The notes: a model not told the origin generated them from the letters alone. Numbered from the stretch's first letter, positions 8,391-19,165 are shown. The stretch is DNA of 61,410 bases from an uncultured Dokdonia sp. (GCA_913060645.1 CAJXSW010000004.1:1-61410); one strand, 5' to 3'. Translations and numbers: made by a program.

Positions 8391-8871
8391 AAAAATAGTA
8401 TTACTAGGACATTTTGGTGTTGGTAAGTCTTCACTGCTTCGCAGGTTTGTTGAGAATAACTTCTCAGATAACTATGTAGTGACTATTGGTGTGCATATAA
8501 TGAAGAAGGAGGTAACTATTAACTCCGATAAAGTAACGTTAATCATATGGGACGTAGAAGGAACAGATGATTTTACAAAATATAGACCATCATACTTAAT
8601 GGGAGCTTCTAGCTTTATTTATGTGTTTGATGCATCTAGAGCAGTAACATATGGTGATTTAAAATATAACTTAAGTCACTTAAAAGATAAGTATCCCCAA
8701 GTGCCTGTGCACATTATCGGAAATAAAGTAGACTTAGTCGACAAGGATGAAATCATGGCAGCTCTCAAGGCTCAAGATGTTCAACATAGCTATCTTTCCA
8801 GTGCAAAGACCGGAGAAAATGTTGAACAGCTGTTTAATGATGTAGCAGCGCAATTGCTTGAAAATGCTTGA
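8377..8871 (+). CDS. Ras/Rab-like small GTPase
   Basis: A 164-residue stand-alone P-loop GTPase. All G boxes are visible: G1 GHFGVGKSS (11-19), switch I Thr36 in VVTIG, G3 WDVEGTD (58-64), G4 NKVD (116-119) and G5 SSAK (141-144). Length and order match the Rab/Ras core, with no C-terminal Cys for lipid attachment. In G3 the usual DTAGQ is DVEGT: the catalytic Gln is Thr63 and the Ala is Glu61, so self-hydrolysis should be weak and a partner may be needed. It overlaps both neighbours (14 bp upstream, 8 bp downstream), so it is made together with the longin-like protein and the hybrid kinase. Its role is unknown; MglA-type polarity switches are the nearest bacterial comparison. Confidence 0.9.
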   Translation: MSVSKKIVLLGHFGVGKSSLLRRFVENNFSDNYVVTIGVHIMKKEVTINSDKVTLIIWDVEGTDDFTKYRPSYLMGASSFIYVFDASRAVTYGDLKYNLSHLKDKYPQVPVHIIGNKVDLVDKDEIMAALKAQDVQHSYLSSAKTGENVEQLFNDVAAQLLENA

Positions 8872-10435
8872 TAACCTTAGACAGGATTTTTTTAATAAAA
8901 CCACACAATTACTTATTGTTAATAGAGGACTGAATGTTGTAGACTCAGATCAAAACCTATTTTCTATTAGCAAAAACTCTGATATAACAGAGTTTCACCC
9001 ATTTTTCTACTCACTGATGAATGTCTTTGAGGAGACAAAAAAAGAACATACTTTCTTTTGTGTTCAAGTAGAGGTGCTTGGAAAACTTTATTTCTTAGAT
9101 ATAAAGACCATATTAAGAGATGACGATACGTTAGTCGTAATTTTAAACGATCTCACAGATCACTACAAAACCGTACATCAGATTAAACAGGTGCGTAATG
9201 AGTCTATTATAGGTTTTAATATCACACAAGAACTCAATCAAGAGTTAGAAATACAGCGTAGTTTTAAGAATAAGTTTCTTGCAAACGTAAGCCACGAAAT
9301 CCGCACTCCGCTCAATAGTATTGTGGGTTTTCTTTCTGTGCTAGAAAATACAGATATCACAAGAGAGCAACTAGACATTCTTAATATTGTAAAAGATTCA
9401 TCTAAGAACCTAGTGACTATTTTAGATGACTTGATGGATATATCTAAGATTGAAGCAGGCAAGTTAGAAATTAAAAAGAGGCGCTTTGATTTTAAGGAAT
9501 TTATAGAAGTTTTAGGGAAAACCTATCAACTCAGAGCAGATGAGAAGAGACTTTCTTTTGAGTTTGAGATGGGTTCGAAGATTCCACGTTTCTTAGTGGG
9601 CGATCATCTTAGAATCAATCAGATCCTTGTAAACTTATTAGAGAATGCACTTAAATACACGCATCAAGGAAATATAAAATTCTGTGTAAAAACAGATTCT
9701 CAAAATGCGAGAAGAATTCCTGTTACTTTTGAAGTAACAGATACTGGAATAGGAATACCTAAGGAGAAGATAGATAGTATTTTTGATAGCTTTACACAGT
9801 TAGAAAAAAGAGGTCTCTTTGGAGGGTCTGGATTAGGACTTAGTATCGTAAAACAACTCACACACTTGTTAGAGAGTGATCTTGAGGTAAGCAGTGTAGA
9901 GGGCAAAGGATCTACATTTAGTTTTACGGTGTATATGGGGGTTTCTCATAACCAGAAACGAGAGAAGAAAGAAAAGACTAAGAAGACAAAGAATAAAAAA
10001 GCTACTGGAAAAAAGCCACGTATTTTATTAGGAGAAGATGTTGAGGTGAATCAGTTGTTAATGCTTCGTCTATTTGTAGATCATGGTGCTTATAGTATAG
10101 ATATTGCAAAAGATGGTGAGCGTGTTCTAGAATTTTTAGACAGAAACACTTATGATTTAGTGATACTTGATCTTACGATGCCTATAATGGATGGGCTTGA
10201 TACTGCAGTGCAGATACGAAGTCACTCTAATAGTAAAATAAGTAAACTACCTATTATAGCGCTTACTGCTAGAACGGCCCAAGAAGAGCAAGATGCAGCA
10301 AAGGAAGCAGGTATGAATGCTTACTTAACGAAGCCTATAGATGCAGAGCTCCTTTTTGAAACAATAGAGAGACTCTTAACGCGTTATAAAAGAAAAAGTA
10401 AAGAAGTACTTTCTTTAGAAGGGGAGGAAGAGTAA
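8864..10435 (+). CDS. Hybrid histidine kinase with C-terminal receiver
   Basis: A 523-residue cytoplasmic hybrid kinase without membrane segments. Residues 1-110 look like a PAS-type sensor (LYFLDIKTILRDDDTLVVIL). The H-box is NVSHEIRTPLN (His144), the N-box NQILVNLLENALKYT, G1 DTGIGIP, G2 GGSGLGLSIV. A Lys-rich linker (~365-385) leads to a receiver with phosphoacceptor Asp436 in LVILDLTMP and Lys in YLTKP. I choose ATG 8864 over the TTG at 8858. The start overlaps the GTPase stop by 8 bp. A strong terminator follows. Being soluble and coupled to a GTPase, it may read the GTPase state; that is inference. Confidence 0.92.
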   Translation: MLDNLRQDFFNKTTQLLIVNRGLNVVDSDQNLFSISKNSDITEFHPFFYSLMNVFEETKKEHTFFCVQVEVLGKLYFLDIKTILRDDDTLVVILNDLTDHYKTVHQIKQVRNESIIGFNITQELNQELEIQRSFKNKFLANVSHEIRTPLNSIVGFLSVLENTDITREQLDILNIVKDSSKNLVTILDDLMDISKIEAGKLEIKKRRFDFKEFIEVLGKTYQLRADEKRLSFEFEMGSKIPRFLVGDHLRINQILVNLLENALKYTHQGNIKFCVKTDSQNARRIPVTFEVTDTGIGIPKEKIDSIFDSFTQLEKRGLFGGSGLGLSIVKQLTHLLESDLEVSSVEGKGSTFSFTVYMGVSHNQKREKKEKTKKTKNKKATGKKPRILLGEDVEVNQLLMLRLFVDHGAYSIDIAKDGERVLEFLDRNTYDLVILDLTMPIMDGLDTAVQIRSHSNSKISKLPIIALTARTAQEEQDAAKEAGMNAYLTKPIDAELLFETIERLLTRYKRKSKEVLSLEGEEE

Positions 10436-10455
10436 ATTCTTCTTAGGAAACAATT

Positions 10456-10492
10456 AAAAAGGGGAAGATCTCATGAAGATCTTCCCCTTTTT
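10456..10492. terminator. Bidirectional rho-independent terminator
   Basis: A 16-bp perfect stem (10456-10471 with 10477-10492), 5-nt loop, GC-rich middle, A-run on the left and T-run on the right. It serves both the GTPase/kinase operon and the convergent TerB-like gene. Confidence 0.88.
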
Positions 10493-10514
10493 GATTTATG
10501 ATAAAAGCTACAAT

Positions 10515-10943
10515 CTAGCGGCTCATATTTTTGATTTCATCTTGAAATGTATCAAGATCAGTACCTTCTCTTACAAGAGTAAGTGCTTTATGTGCAACAT
10601 AAGGTGCATTACTTGTAGCAAAACCTAAACCTATAGAAAGTCTAATTAAAAGAGGTTCTTCTTCCTCAAAATCATGATCAATGTGAATCATACGTGTAAG
10701 ATCGTATAAACGCTCTAACCTTCTGTCATAAGTAGTAGGAGGGTTAATAGGGTGAGACATGTAGTCTCCTAAAATAATTTCATAATCCTCTGCAGATATA
10801 GAAAGGTTACGAGCAAGCCTGTCTAAAAAAGCTTTTTCTTTGTCTGAAATTACACCATCGTCCATTGCCACTCTCACAATAGATGCAAAGTGATCTTCAT
10901 TTCTCTTGCGGAACCCGCTATCATATAAATCTGAAAAAGACAT
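10515..10943 (-). CDS. TerB-like protein
   Basis: A 142-residue all-helical acidic protein of the TerB/DjlA-N-like type. ASIVRVAMDDGVISDKEKAF is the metal-binding-like acidic helix pair, and IHIDHDFEEEEPLLIRLSIGLGF the second half. A longer reading from 10979 adds 12 residues, but a perfect -7 box (10967-10974) lies inside that extension, so I take the ATG at 10943 (MSFSDLYDSGF). Single-domain TerB proteins are widespread in Bacteroidota without a tellurite operon; metal or envelope stress has been proposed for the family. The specific function is unknown. Confidence 0.8.
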   Translation of the reverse strand: MSFSDLYDSGFRKRNEDHFASIVRVAMDDGVISDKEKAFLDRLARNLSISAEDYEIILGDYMSHPINPPTTYDRRLERLYDLTRMIHIDHDFEEEEPLLIRLSIGLGFATSNAPYVAHKALTLVREGTDLDTFQDEIKNMSR

Positions 10944-10966
10944 ATTTTTTAATTTAAAGTAAGCTT

Positions 10967-10974
10967 CAAAGATA
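10967..10974 (-). promoter_or_regulatory. -7 box for the TerB-like gene
   Basis: Minus-strand TATCTTTG, 23 nt before the ATG at 10943. It decides the start: the upstream ATG at 10979 would lie before the transcription start. Confidence 0.55.
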
Positions 10975-11000
10975 GCCATTTAATCAAGATTTTTAATTTG

Positions 11001-11008
11001 TACATTTG
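11001..11008 (+). promoter_or_regulatory. -7 box for the HupE/UreJ-like gene
   Basis: TACATTTG, perfect TAnnTTTG, 24 nt before the ATG at 11033. No good -33 TTG seen. Confidence 0.45.
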
Positions 11009-11032
11009 ATAAAAACCCCCTAATTTTTTTAG

Positions 11033-11626
11033 ATGGATTCATTCGTATTTTATTTTAAAGAAGGCCTTTTCCACGTACTAGATTGGAACGCTTATGATCA
11101 TATACTTTTTTTAATAGTTCTCACTGTTCCATACTTATTTTCTAATTGGAAAAAATTATTGACACTGGTAACAATCTTCACATTAGGGCATACACTTTCG
11201 CTCGCGCTCTCGGCGTATGGTGTGGTTAGAGTTAACTCATCACTAGTAGAGTTGTTAATACCTATTACCATATTAATAACAGCTTTATATAATATATTTA
11301 CGGCTGGTAAAAAGAATCGTAATCAGAAGATTGGAATTCACCTTTTTGCAGCATTATTTTTTGGTTTAATACATGGGCTAGGTTTTTCTACGTATTTTAA
11401 AATGATGACAGCAAGTTCAGAAAGTAAGTTGCTACCATTAATAGAATACACCTTAGGTATTGAAGCTGCGCAATTAATTATTGTATTTGTTGTACTTGTT
11501 ATAAGTTTTGTAGGCCAAGCAATCTTTAGATTCTCACTAAGGGATTGGGTGATGGTTATTTCATCTGTAGTAATTGGTGTCGCTATTCCTGTGTTTAAAA
11601 CGGCACTATCTAGTATAAATTTTTAA
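11033..11626 (+). CDS. HupE/UreJ-like membrane protein
   Basis: A 197-residue inner-membrane protein with about six hydrophobic segments. Family marks are HVLDWNAYDHILFL near the N-terminus, TIFTLGHTLSLAL and FGLIHGLGFSTYF, which place conserved His residues in the membrane as in the HupE/UreJ family of nickel- or cobalt-linked permeases. No urease or hydrogenase genes are in the window, so metal transport is only a family-level guess. It is divergent from the TerB-like gene, each with its own -7 box. Confidence 0.8.
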   Translation: MDSFVFYFKEGLFHVLDWNAYDHILFLIVLTVPYLFSNWKKLLTLVTIFTLGHTLSLALSAYGVVRVNSSLVELLIPITILITALYNIFTAGKKNRNQKIGIHLFAALFFGLIHGLGFSTYFKMMTASSESKLLPLIEYTLGIEAAQLIIVFVVLVISFVGQAIFRFSLRDWVMVISSVVIGVAIPVFKTALSSINF

Positions 11627-11680
11627 TTATTGTTTTACATGCTTTTAGAAGTGTGTAAATAAGTTATATATTATATTTTT

Positions 11681-11702
11681 TTACGCTTTCGCGAAAGCGT
11701 AA
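11681..11702. repeat. Palindromic repeat, intergenic copy (22 bp)
   Basis: Perfect 22-bp palindrome: the 20-bp consensus plus a T/A pair on the ends. It lies 22 bp before the dCMP deaminase start, likely within its leader or promoter. Confidence 0.95.
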
Positions 11703-11723
11703 CAACAGATATCACAACTATTA

Positions 11724-12152
11724 ATGGCTTCAAAACAACATAAATATGACATCGCTTACTTGAGAATGGCTCGGGAATGGGGAAAACTGTCATACTGCAA
11801 CCGTAAGCAAGTGGGAGCAATTATTGTAAAAGATAAGATGATCATTTCTGACGGTTATAATGGAACACCAACTGGTTTTGAAAACGTTTGTGAAGATGAC
11901 GAAAATAATACGAAGTGGTATGTATTACACGCTGAGGCAAACGCAATTTTAAAGGTCGCCAGTTCCACACAATCTTGTCATGGGGCTACTCTATATATCA
12001 CATTAAGTCCTTGCAAGGATTGTAGTAAATTAGTACATCAGGCAGGTATTAAGCGTGTGGTTTATCATAATGCATATAAAGATCTCACGGGTGTAAAATT
12101 TTTAGAAAAAGCAGGCGTTGAGATAGTACATCTTCAAGATATCGATTCATAA
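11724..12152 (+). CDS. Deoxycytidylate (dCMP) deaminase
   Basis: Deaminates dCMP to dUMP, feeding thymidylate synthesis. A 142-residue protein of the ComEB/DCTD family. Zinc ligands are visible as LHAEANAI (His and proton-shuttling Glu) and LSPCKDCSKL (two Cys). SYCNRKQVGAIIVKD and SDGYNGTPTGFENVCE are family-specific nucleotide-site blocks; the latter separates it from cytosine or tRNA deaminases. The stop is directly followed by the ATG of the S41 protease, so the two are cotranscribed. Confidence 0.92.
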   Translation: MASKQHKYDIAYLRMAREWGKLSYCNRKQVGAIIVKDKMIISDGYNGTPTGFENVCEDDENNTKWYVLHAEANAILKVASSTQSCHGATLYITLSPCKDCSKLVHQAGIKRVVYHNAYKDLTGVKFLEKAGVEIVHLQDIDS

Positions 12153-13742
12153 ATGAAAATACAACGCAAATATATTCCCCTACTCTTTGGCTTGGGCATT
12201 GCTTTAGGCATTTTGCTAGGAAGCTTACTAGATTTTGGATATAATGATACCGCGTTGTTTACTTCAAATGCAAAAAAAGATAAACTTAATAAGCTTATCG
12301 ATTACATAGATTATGAGTATGTAGATGTGATTAATACGGATAGCATTGTAGATGTTACTGTAAATGGTATTTTAGACAATCTAGACCCACATTCTACTTA
12401 CATACCACCAGACGAGTATAGTGCTATGGAGGAGAATATGAAAGGCGATTTTGTAGGGATAGGAGTGAGTTTTTATCCTTATAATGATTCGCTTGCGGTA
12501 ATACAAGCTATTAAAGGAGGGCCTAGTGCTCGTGCCGGAATCAAAGGTGGAGATCGCATTGTTTATGCAGATGGCATCAATTTATCTACCAAAGAAATTA
12601 CAGATGACTCCCTATCTAGTATTTTAAAGGGTAAAGCAAGAACACCTATTGAAATTAAAATAAAAAGACCTGGAGTTAAAGACCTTTTGACGTTTAATTT
12701 TAAACGTGATCATGTGCCTATTTTTAGTGTGGTAGGCAGTTATATGCTTACTAATAATCTTGGGTACATCAAGATTAACCGTTTTGCAGAGTCTACTCAT
12801 GAAGAGTTTAAGAAAGCGCTCATAGATCTTAAAAATAATGGAGCGACTAAAATTGCACTAGATTTAAGGGATAACCCAGGAGGTTATATATCTAGTGCAG
12901 AGGGAGTGGTAGATGAATTTTTAGAAGAAGACAAGCTCATACTTTTTACAAAAAATAAAACAGGAAACATTTCAAATAGCTACACCGATAACGGTGGTAT
13001 TTTTGAAGAAGGAGAAGTGTTTATACTTATTAATGAGAACTCTGCAAGTGCTAGTGAGATTGTTGCGGGAGCATTACAAGATAATGACAAGGGAGTAATA
13101 GTGGGTAGAAGATCCTTTGGTAAAGGACTTGTGCAGCGAGAAATGGATTTAGGTGATGGCAGTGCTGTAAGATTAACTATTGCTCGTTATTACACACCTA
13201 CTGGACGTTCTATACAGAAGCCTTATGAGCTAGGAGATAAAGATTATTTTGAAGATTATCTCAATAGATATGAAAACGGCGAGCTGCGTAGTGTAGATAG
13301 CATCAAAGTGGCAGACTCTCTTAAATTTAGAACTCCTAAGGGTAAAATTGTATACGGCGGAGGCGGAATCATACCAGACATTTTTGTTCCTAAAAATACA
13401 GACTATGAGGTTGAGCATCTCAATTACGTGTTACGTTCTGGATATATGCGCTTATTTATCTTTGAGCAATTAGAAAAAGATAGAACGTACTACAACAGCT
13501 TGAGTATGGAGCAATTTCAAGAAGAGGTTGTTATATCAGATCAAGTAGTAGAAGATTTTATATCTTTCGCACAGTTTAGACAGATTAATTTGAAAGCAAG
13601 TAAGTATAAAGACTTGTATAAGAAATACCTCAAAGCTACAATGGCTAGACAGCTTTTTGATAACAATGCTTTTGAGATGATGGTAAATAAAGAAGACGCC
13701 GTAATTCAAAAAGTAATAGAACTTACCCTTGAAAAAGAATAA
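12153..13742 (+). CDS. C-terminal processing protease (S41 family)
   Basis: A 529-residue periplasmic, membrane-anchored serine protease. One N-terminal membrane segment (YIPLLFGLGIALGILLGSLL) precedes a helical lead, a PDZ domain at ~85-170 (FVGIGVSFYPYNDSLAVIQA) and the S41 core. The catalytic Ser is in NENSASASEIVAGAL and the Lys in RRSFGKGLVQ. The C-terminal ~130 residues are helical, as in the Bacteroidota CtpA/Prc-like group. It trims envelope or secreted proteins. It abuts the dCMP deaminase with no gap and is followed after 3 bp by a small membrane protein. Confidence 0.93.
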   Translation: MKIQRKYIPLLFGLGIALGILLGSLLDFGYNDTALFTSNAKKDKLNKLIDYIDYEYVDVINTDSIVDVTVNGILDNLDPHSTYIPPDEYSAMEENMKGDFVGIGVSFYPYNDSLAVIQAIKGGPSARAGIKGGDRIVYADGINLSTKEITDDSLSSILKGKARTPIEIKIKRPGVKDLLTFNFKRDHVPIFSVVGSYMLTNNLGYIKINRFAESTHEEFKKALIDLKNNGATKIALDLRDNPGGYISSAEGVVDEFLEEDKLILFTKNKTGNISNSYTDNGGIFEEGEVFILINENSASASEIVAGALQDNDKGVIVGRRSFGKGLVQREMDLGDGSAVRLTIARYYTPTGRSIQKPYELGDKDYFEDYLNRYENGELRSVDSIKVADSLKFRTPKGKIVYGGGGIIPDIFVPKNTDYEVEHLNYVLRSGYMRLFIFEQLEKDRTYYNSLSMEQFQEEVVISDQVVEDFISFAQFRQINLKASKYKDLYKKYLKATMARQLFDNNAFEMMVNKEDAVIQKVIELTLEKE

Positions 13743-13745
13743 CCT

Positions 13746-14039
13746 ATGTTAATGGTAGTAGCTGTATATGTGTATATTATCGCAATCATCTTTAGATTGC
13801 TAGATAACAGTGCTGCACTACTTATACGTCACGGTATATCTGTAAGTCCTTTTTATCTAAAGCCACCTATTATTCTGGCCCAAATAGAAGATCTAGATGA
13901 TGAGAAACTCATCTGGAAGTTGCGACGTAATCTATGGTATCAAAAGTTGCACATTGCTTTTACAGCACTAGCAATACTCACTTTAATTGTTGGTATTGTT
14001 TACGAGATATATAACCCATACATTATATACTTAATGTAA
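13746..14039 (+). CDS. Small membrane protein of unknown function
   Basis: A 97-residue protein with two hydrophobic segments, at 3-20 (VVAVYVYIIAIIFRLL) and at 71-90 (IAFTALAILTLIVGIVYEIY). The loop between them is acidic then basic (IEDLDDEKLIWKLRRN). I do not recognise a family. It is 3 bp after the S41 protease stop and ends the operon, meeting a convergent small gene 8 bp on. Confidence 0.75.
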   Translation: MLMVVAVYVYIIAIIFRLLDNSAALLIRHGISVSPFYLKPPIILAQIEDLDDEKLIWKLRRNLWYQKLHIAFTALAILTLIVGIVYEIYNPYIIYLM

Positions 14040-14046
14040 CTGTATG

Positions 14047-14241
14047 CTATTTATGTTTCTCTGCAATCTTGCGAGAGGTACGTAAAATAAGTAATAACAA
14101 GATCGCACACGCACACGCAATAACTCCTATTAAAGCAATGCTGCTTTCACCTTCAAGGAGATTAGAAAAGTCTAGTAACGTTACATTATAAATAAGAAGG
14201 CCTAGCGCCAGTAAGATTCCAATAGGGATTATAAACTTCAT
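14047..14241 (-). CDS. Small two-segment membrane protein
   Basis: A 64-residue protein, almost all hydrophobic: segments at ~3-22 (FIIPIGILLALGLLIYNVTL) and ~36-54 (ALIGVIACACAILLLLILRT), with a basic C-terminal tail (RKIAEKHK). No family recognised. It lies 4 bp downstream of the MarC-like gene on the same strand and is likely cotranscribed with it. Confidence 0.7.
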   Translation of the reverse strand: MKFIIPIGILLALGLLIYNVTLLDFSNLLEGESSIALIGVIACACAILLLLILRTSRKIAEKHK

Positions 14242-14245
14242 AGTA

Positions 14246-14830
14246 TTACTTAAAGAGTTCTTGAATGTTTGCGGTAAAAAGCTTTACAGCGATTGCTAAC
14301 AAAATTACACCAAAAACTTTATGTATTACAGCAATACCGTTCTTTCCTAAGAAGCGTTCTATGTGTTTAGAAGTTTTTAATACGATATAGACTAGCAAGA
14401 TGTTGAGTATGATAGCAATTATAATATTGCTAAGGTCATACTCTGCGCGTAATGCAAGAAGCGAGGTAAGAGTACCTGGTCCTGCTACTAATGGAAAGGC
14501 GAGTGGGAACACAGATACGGTCTTTGCACTAATACCATCATCATCTTTAAAAATACTAACTCCTAGAATCATTTCTAGGGCTATGAAGAATAGAATAAAA
14601 GAACCTGCTACTGCAAATTCATATACATTAACACCTATGAGTCCTAGTATGCTCTCCCCTACAAATACAAATAGAATCATTACAATAAGTGCTACTAAGG
14701 CAGCCTTCTCACTCTGTATATGTCCTGCCTTTTTTCGCAGTTTTAATATAATAGGAATACTCCCTATTATATCAATTACAGCAAATAGCACCATTGCGGC
14801 AGTAAGTATTTCTTTAAGATCTATTTTCAT
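14246..14830 (-). CDS. MarC-family integral membrane protein
   Basis: A 194-residue inner-membrane protein with about six segments. VLFAVIDIIGSIPIIL near the N-terminus and PLAFPLVAGPGTLTSLLAL in the middle are the two half-repeats of the MarC family, whose function is not established (it was once wrongly linked to multiple antibiotic resistance). Length is normal. It has its own minus-strand unit with the small membrane protein behind it. The 265 bp between it and katG are AT-rich; I see no gene there. Confidence 0.88.
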   Translation of the reverse strand: MKIDLKEILTAAMVLFAVIDIIGSIPIILKLRKKAGHIQSEKAALVALIVMILFVFVGESILGLIGVNVYEFAVAGSFILFFIALEMILGVSIFKDDDGISAKTVSVFPLAFPLVAGPGTLTSLLALRAEYDLSNIIIAIILNILLVYIVLKTSKHIERFLGKNGIAVIHKVFGVILLAIAVKLFTANIQELFK

Positions 14831-15047
14831 TGCATATTCATTTTAAAATGCGCGCAAAGGTAGCCTTAATTAAAGGATACGTAATGTATTAGTGAGGAGA
14901 ATTATAAATACAATACGTAACTTAATGCACTATTAATAAGTTGGTAACATTTTATTTAAAACACATGTAATGTTTAATATAAATTACCGTCATAGTTTTT
15001 GGCTATTAAACTTTAATTTATTCTAATGATAAACTATAGTTAGCTAG

Positions 15048-17312
<2,265 letters not shown>

Positions 17313-17319
17313 ATAAATC

Positions 17320-17337
17320 ACGCTTTCGCGAAAGCGT
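17320..17337. repeat. Palindromic repeat, intergenic copy (18 bp)
   Basis: Perfect 18-bp palindrome ACGCTTTCGCGAAAGCGT, 7 bp after the katG stop and 12 bp before the katG terminator stem. Confidence 0.95.
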
Positions 17338-17349
17338 AAGTACACAATA

Positions 17350-17382
17350 AAAACGTCCAACTTATTACAAGTTGGACGTTTT
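17350..17382. terminator. Bidirectional terminator between katG and M20 peptidase
   Basis: A 14-bp perfect stem (17350-17363 with 17369-17382), loop ATTAC, A-run before and T-rich after. It serves convergent katG and the peptidase gene. Confidence 0.88.
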
Positions 17383-17421
17383 GCTTTTTATGTAATGCTT
17401 CTCACCAGTGCGTGTTAGTTT

Positions 17422-17435
17422 GCTTTCGCGAAAGC
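17422..17435. repeat. Palindromic repeat, second copy on the other side of the terminator
   Basis: Perfect 14-bp core GCTTTCGCGAAAGC, 21 bp before the peptidase stop codon. The right arm continues as the consensus GTA, the left arm does not. Confidence 0.92.
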
Positions 17436-17455
17436 GTAACAGCATAAAAAGCTCC

Positions 17456-18955
17456 TTAAAAGGTTGTTTCAAGTAATGCTAGACACACCTTAATGCCTTG
17501 TCTAATATTCCCTATGCGTATATTCTCATTAGGATTGTGCTGATTATTATCCATATTAACCAGCGGAAGTATAACCGTAGGGACATCTAGCGCCTTAATC
17601 ACGGGAACAATAGGCACAGTGCCGCCCATCATTCTAATAGTAATTGGGTCTTCACCAAAAGATTGTGATAGTGCTCCCCTCATTTTTTTGCCAAAACCGT
17701 CATCTGGATTTGTTCTAAATGCATTTACGGAGGTCTTGCCCGTAAAAGTGGCTATCTTAGGGTAGGTAAGCCTTTCCTCATCTGTGGGTGCTCGGTCTAT
17801 AAGATGATAACCCTGTTTAGTGATATGATTTTTAATCTTTTCCAGTTGTGCATCACCGTCTGTTTCAGGAACAAGGCGTATATCTAGATGTGCTATGGCA
17901 TACTCTGGAACTACCGTTTTTAAACCTTCGCCAGTCCATGAAGTACCTATCTGTCTAATATTTAGAGAAGGAAATTGCAGCGCTTCTTGGTATGAACTTC
18001 CTACTTTTTCGGCGGTGTGAACACCAAGTTTTTTATTGAATTCAGTTACCTCAAAAGGTACAGAAGAGAGTACTTGTGCCGTCTCTGGAGTGATGGTAAT
18101 TCCGTTATAATAATTTTCAATGAGCACCTTGCCATCATCATCTTTCATTGTTGTAAGTAAGTTTGCAAGTCTAAAAACAGGGTTAGGCGCATAATTGCCA
18201 TAATGACCGCTATGTTGAGGTAGGCGGGCACCGTAAGTGGTAATTGCTGCAGTAGCAATTCCTCTACATCCAAAGGTGAGTGTAGGCTTATTAGAATCAT
18301 GAGCAGGACCATCCATTACCACAAAATAATCTGCTGCATATCTATTTTTATAAGTGTCTAGGGTAGAAAGCAACGCCGTTGAGTTGTATTCTTCTTCTGG
18401 GTCAAAAATCACCTTGATATTAAAAGCAGGCTCTTTTTGTTGTTCTTGTAAAAGTTGTAGCGCAGTAATAAACATCATAATAGGTGCCTTATCATCTGCA
18501 GCGGCACGGCCATAAATGCGCCAGTCATCATCTATTTTACTATCTAGTTGATCCCAAGAAATAGCTTTGTAGTCTCCAGAGCTATTTTTCTCCTTGAGTA
18601 CAGGTATAAATGGATCTTCTTGATCCCAGGTTGCGGGGTTTACTGCCTGTCCATCTATATGAACATAAAAGAGCACCGTTTTATAATTTGGGTCATATAC
18701 CTTCTCTACAAGAAGAATAGGGAGCGTGCTAGTTTCTAATAAGCTGGTTGTAAAATCTAGCGCCTTGTAGCGCTTTTCTACAAAAGCAATATTTTCTAGC
18801 ATCAAAGCTGGGTTTGAAGGCAAGTTAGGAATGCTCACAAAGGCTTTATGTTCAATTAGAGTTTTCTTGAGATTTTGGTCTATGAGTACATCTGTAGGAG
18901 TTTGAGCAGTACCTATAAGAGCAGTAAAAAAGAGACAGAGAGGCCAGAGTTTCAT
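17456..18955 (-). CDS. Secreted M20-family metallopeptidase
   Basis: A 499-residue exported dipeptidase-like enzyme. I start at ATG 18955 because it gives a clean signal peptide (MKLWPLCLFFTALIGTAQ); a reading from 18994 adds 13 residues in front of it. Zinc ligands and catalytic residues follow M20 order: YVHIDGQ (His/Asp), GRAAADDKAP (bridging Asp), DPEEEYNS (catalytic and metal Glu) and NQHNPNE near the C-terminus (His). A lid/dimerisation insert lies at ~250-380. It probably cleaves small peptides in the periplasm. The gene is convergent with katG. Confidence 0.88.
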   Translation of the reverse strand: MKLWPLCLFFTALIGTAQTPTDVLIDQNLKKTLIEHKAFVSIPNLPSNPALMLENIAFVEKRYKALDFTTSLLETSTLPILLVEKVYDPNYKTVLFYVHIDGQAVNPATWDQEDPFIPVLKEKNSSGDYKAISWDQLDSKIDDDWRIYGRAAADDKAPIMMFITALQLLQEQQKEPAFNIKVIFDPEEEYNSTALLSTLDTYKNRYAADYFVVMDGPAHDSNKPTLTFGCRGIATAAITTYGARLPQHSGHYGNYAPNPVFRLANLLTTMKDDDGKVLIENYYNGITITPETAQVLSSVPFEVTEFNKKLGVHTAEKVGSSYQEALQFPSLNIRQIGTSWTGEGLKTVVPEYAIAHLDIRLVPETDGDAQLEKIKNHITKQGYHLIDRAPTDEERLTYPKIATFTGKTSVNAFRTNPDDGFGKKMRGALSQSFGEDPITIRMMGGTVPIVPVIKALDVPTVILPLVNMDNNQHNPNENIRIGNIRQGIKVCLALLETTF

Positions 18956-19117
18956 AGAAGAGAATTTTAAGAATAGTTGCTGTGTTAAGTACAACTGTAT
19001 GGTAGATAAATATAAGGTTTTCTACAGGGATGCTTCATTTCTATTAACAGAGGTTAATAAAAGCGTGTTAATACACGCTACTGCGGTTAATAAAAGAAGA
19101 AACGGGCTATTAATGTT

Positions 19118-19125
19118 TAATTTTG
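19118..19125 (+). promoter_or_regulatory. -7 box for the acyl-CoA synthetase
   Basis: TAATTTTG, perfect TAnnTTTG, 40 nt before the ATG at 19166. The -33 element is unclear. Confidence 0.4.
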
Positions 19126-19165
19126 GAAAACCTCAATGATTAAATATCGTAATTAATTACAGTTT

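Noticed and set aside
10944-10979. Longer start for the TerB-like gene
   Set aside because: A perfect -7 box lies within it, so that ATG would not be transcribed from this promoter.
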